A stretch of DNA of 64,000 nucleotides from Membranihabitans maritimus (lineage in GTDB: Bacteria; Bacteroidota; Bacteroidia; Chitinophagales; Saprospiraceae). A program made the translations under genes and the position numbers. Where the stretch lies: NCBI RefSeq assembly GCF_021729145.1, contig NZ_JAJSLW010000007.1, forward strand, positions 13,067-77,066, written 5' to 3'. The notes below the pieces were generated by a model. That model saw only the letters and a list, made by a program, of their open reading frames with translations, made no database searches and had not been told where the DNA came from. Shown one piece after another: positions 62,841 to 64,000 of the stretch. Each line of letters begins with the position of its first letter. Position 1 is the stretch's first letter.

Positions 62841-64000
62841 TTATTCGACCACTTTAATAGTAAAATTTACTGAAGATATAGGTGGCTCCGTATTTGCCAA
62901 CACATCTACGGTAACTTCCTGAACCCCCAGGTCTTGCTCCGTGCTATCGTAGATAACTTCCAATGTACCTGATGCACCAGGATCAACAGGTGTTCTGGGC
63001 CAATTTAGTGTAGAACAATCACATCCGCTAGCCACTTCAATTACCAAAGGAGCTGTTCCTGTATTTTTAAAACTTATTTCCGATGTTTTCTTTGATCCCT
63101 TTTTTAATTCACCAAAATCATAATCATTTTGTCCAAATTCTACTTTGGGCATTCCGGAAGCATCACTGCTGCCTTCCCCTGTATTTGTATCTTCTCTTTT
63201 CCGGACCTTTTTCTTTTCTGATTGAACGGGGATACTGGTAGGTCCCTCTATTATCGTAAACTCTGTTCTCCTATTTAGTAAATGTTCTTCTTCTGAGCAA
63301 TCAACACCATTAGAACAGTGATTGAGCAATCGATTTTCTCCATATCCAACAGCCTGCACTCTATTTTCATCAATGCCCCTTTCGACCAGGTATCTTTTAG
63401 CTGAATTTGCTCTTCGCTGAGAAAGATCCATATTGTAAGGATCATTACCCCTGCTATCCGTGTGCGATGAGAGCTCTATTACCATTGTAGGATAATCAGT
63501 CAATAAATTATACAAAAAGTCAAGATCTTGTTCTGCCTCCATTTTGATTCGATCATCATCAAAGTCGTAATAAATATTATTAAGTCGGATTGGCTCATTT
63601 TTAGAAATAACTTCTGGCTCTTCTTCTACAGGTAATTTGTCTAATCGAAATACACCTTTAAAATCCTTAGACTCTGTCACCCCAACTGTATTAAACCCTA
63701 CGGTATCAGAAATATACCCTTCTCTGGAAACCAGAACCTGATATGCTTTATCCGCATCAATTGAAAAGGTAAAATCATTACCTTCAGGATTGTATTGCAC
63801 ATCGGGAGAGCCCCATTCATTTTCCACAACGGGAAAAACTGAAATACTAGCCTCATTCAAGGGTGTCTCCCCATCAAATACCGTCGCCAACAATCGTACA
63901 ATTATTTCCTTATTATCCAATTTATAAATATCATCACAGCAAGTAGAGCTTTGAATTGACCTCGTTCCCTGTCGATTAGATACCAAATAGGCATTCATTT
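62841..64000 (-). CDS. OmpA-family protein with C-terminal DUF1573 domain, N-terminus off the window
   Basis: The visible 386 residues hold, in order, the end of a probable PD40-type repeat (AYLVSNRQGTRSI), a CarboxypepD_reg-like domain (about 30-115), an OmpA peptidoglycan-binding domain (about 143-255; IELSSHTDSRGNDPYNMDLS, RRANSAKRYLVERG) and, after a basic linker, a DUF1573 domain (about 285-385; YDFGELKKGSKKTSEISFKN, SGCDCST). The first three resemble the outer-membrane-anchoring PorE type of the type IX secretion system. The frame is open to the window edge, so the apparent first Met at 63998 is probably internal. Confidence 0.88.
   Translation of the reverse strand, partial: MNAYLVSNRQGTRSIQSSTCCDDIYKLDNKEIIVRLLATVFDGETPLNEASISVFPVVENEWGSPDVQYNPEGNDFTFSIDADKAYQVLVSREGYISDTVGFNTVGVTESKDFKGVFRLDKLPVEEEPEVISKNEPIRLNNIYYDFDDDRIKMEAEQDLDFLYNLLTDYPTMVIELSSHTDSRGNDPYNMDLSQRRANSAKRYLVERGIDENRVQAVGYGENRLLNHCSNGVDCSEEEHLLNRRTEFTIIEGPTSIPVQSEKKKVRKREDTNTGEGSSDASGMPKVEFGQNDYDFGELKKGSKKTSEISFKNTGTAPLVIEVASGCDCSTLNWPRTPVDPGASGTLEVIYDSTEQDLGVQEVTVDVLANTEPPISSVNFTIKVVE

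Overview
The window is chromosomal DNA from a member of the phylum Bacteroidota, probably free-living and marine or otherwise sodium-adapted. The evidence is AT-rich sequence; promoters of the Bacteroidota type (TTTG or TTG, about 19-20 bases, TAnnTTTG) before rplY, adk and mnmE; start codons with A/T-rich leaders and almost no Shine-Dalgarno sites; a short-LID adenylate kinase; DUF5777, CvpA-like and DUF3817 genes; and a six-gene Na+-translocating NADH:quinone reductase operon. A saprospiral or cytophagal lineage is possible, but the sequence alone does not settle it. No rRNA, tRNA, CRISPR array, prophage or insertion sequence was seen.

Layout. 1-1999: a BlaI-type repressor with an M56 (BlaR1-like) membrane metallopeptidase that leaves the left edge inside a perfect 48-bp proline-rich tandem repeat. 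2183-6394: a DoxD-DoxA thiosulfate:quinone oxidoreductase fusion, a small unknown protein and cytochrome bd oxidase (cydAB). 6587-9601: tag, an SGNH hydrolase, a polyprenyl diphosphate synthase and an SSAT-like acetyltransferase. 9605-11838: a three-gene haem/porin cluster (CX4CH lipoprotein, DUF5777 barrel, dihaem cytochrome c). 12122-15319: housekeeping genes rplY, an omega-amidase-like nitrilase, adk and obg. 15326-17832: TonB-dependent receptor and CvpA-like protein. 17939-25687: a secreted unknown, parE (without parC), a 730-bp gene-poor stretch with a large inverted repeat, lon, a CarboxypepD_reg-like protein and metF. 25952-29596: ribBA with a degenerate RibA half and two GT4 glycosyltransferases. 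29677-34651: LolD-like ATPase, methyltransferase, kdsC-ubiA-maf, and an exported Gfo/Idh/MocA oxidoreductase. 35038-37141: NfeD-like protein plus flotillin. 37267-40760: GMC oxidoreductase with its subunit-3 partner, and tesB. 40923-47133: envelope genes lptD, amidase, mlaD and lpxH-like. 47202-53659: M28 peptidase, mnmE, GNAT, and a two-subunit molybdenum hydroxylase. 54050-55906: DUF3817, a 54-aa DUF1328 gene and purU. 56314-62647: nqrABCDEF. 62841-64000: an OmpA protein fused to DUF1573, cut by the right edge.

How the genes work together. The respiratory genes feed or drain a quinone pool: Na+-NQR and the DoxDA fusion reduce quinone, cytochrome bd oxidises quinol. The GMC complex, the molybdenum hydroxylase and the periplasmic haem proteins suggest further periplasmic oxidations. 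The envelope genes (lptD, kdsC, lpxH-like, mlaD, amidase, glycosyltransferases, OmpA) build and maintain a lipopolysaccharide-bearing outer membrane.

The most unusual points are an NqrA with an added N-terminal membrane segment, the haem/DUF5777 cluster as a possible outer-membrane electron conduit, the OmpA-DUF1573 fusion, the paired BlaI operators, the perfect tandem repeat in the M56 sensor, and the inverted repeat before lon. I did not find a clearly new defence or mobile system here.
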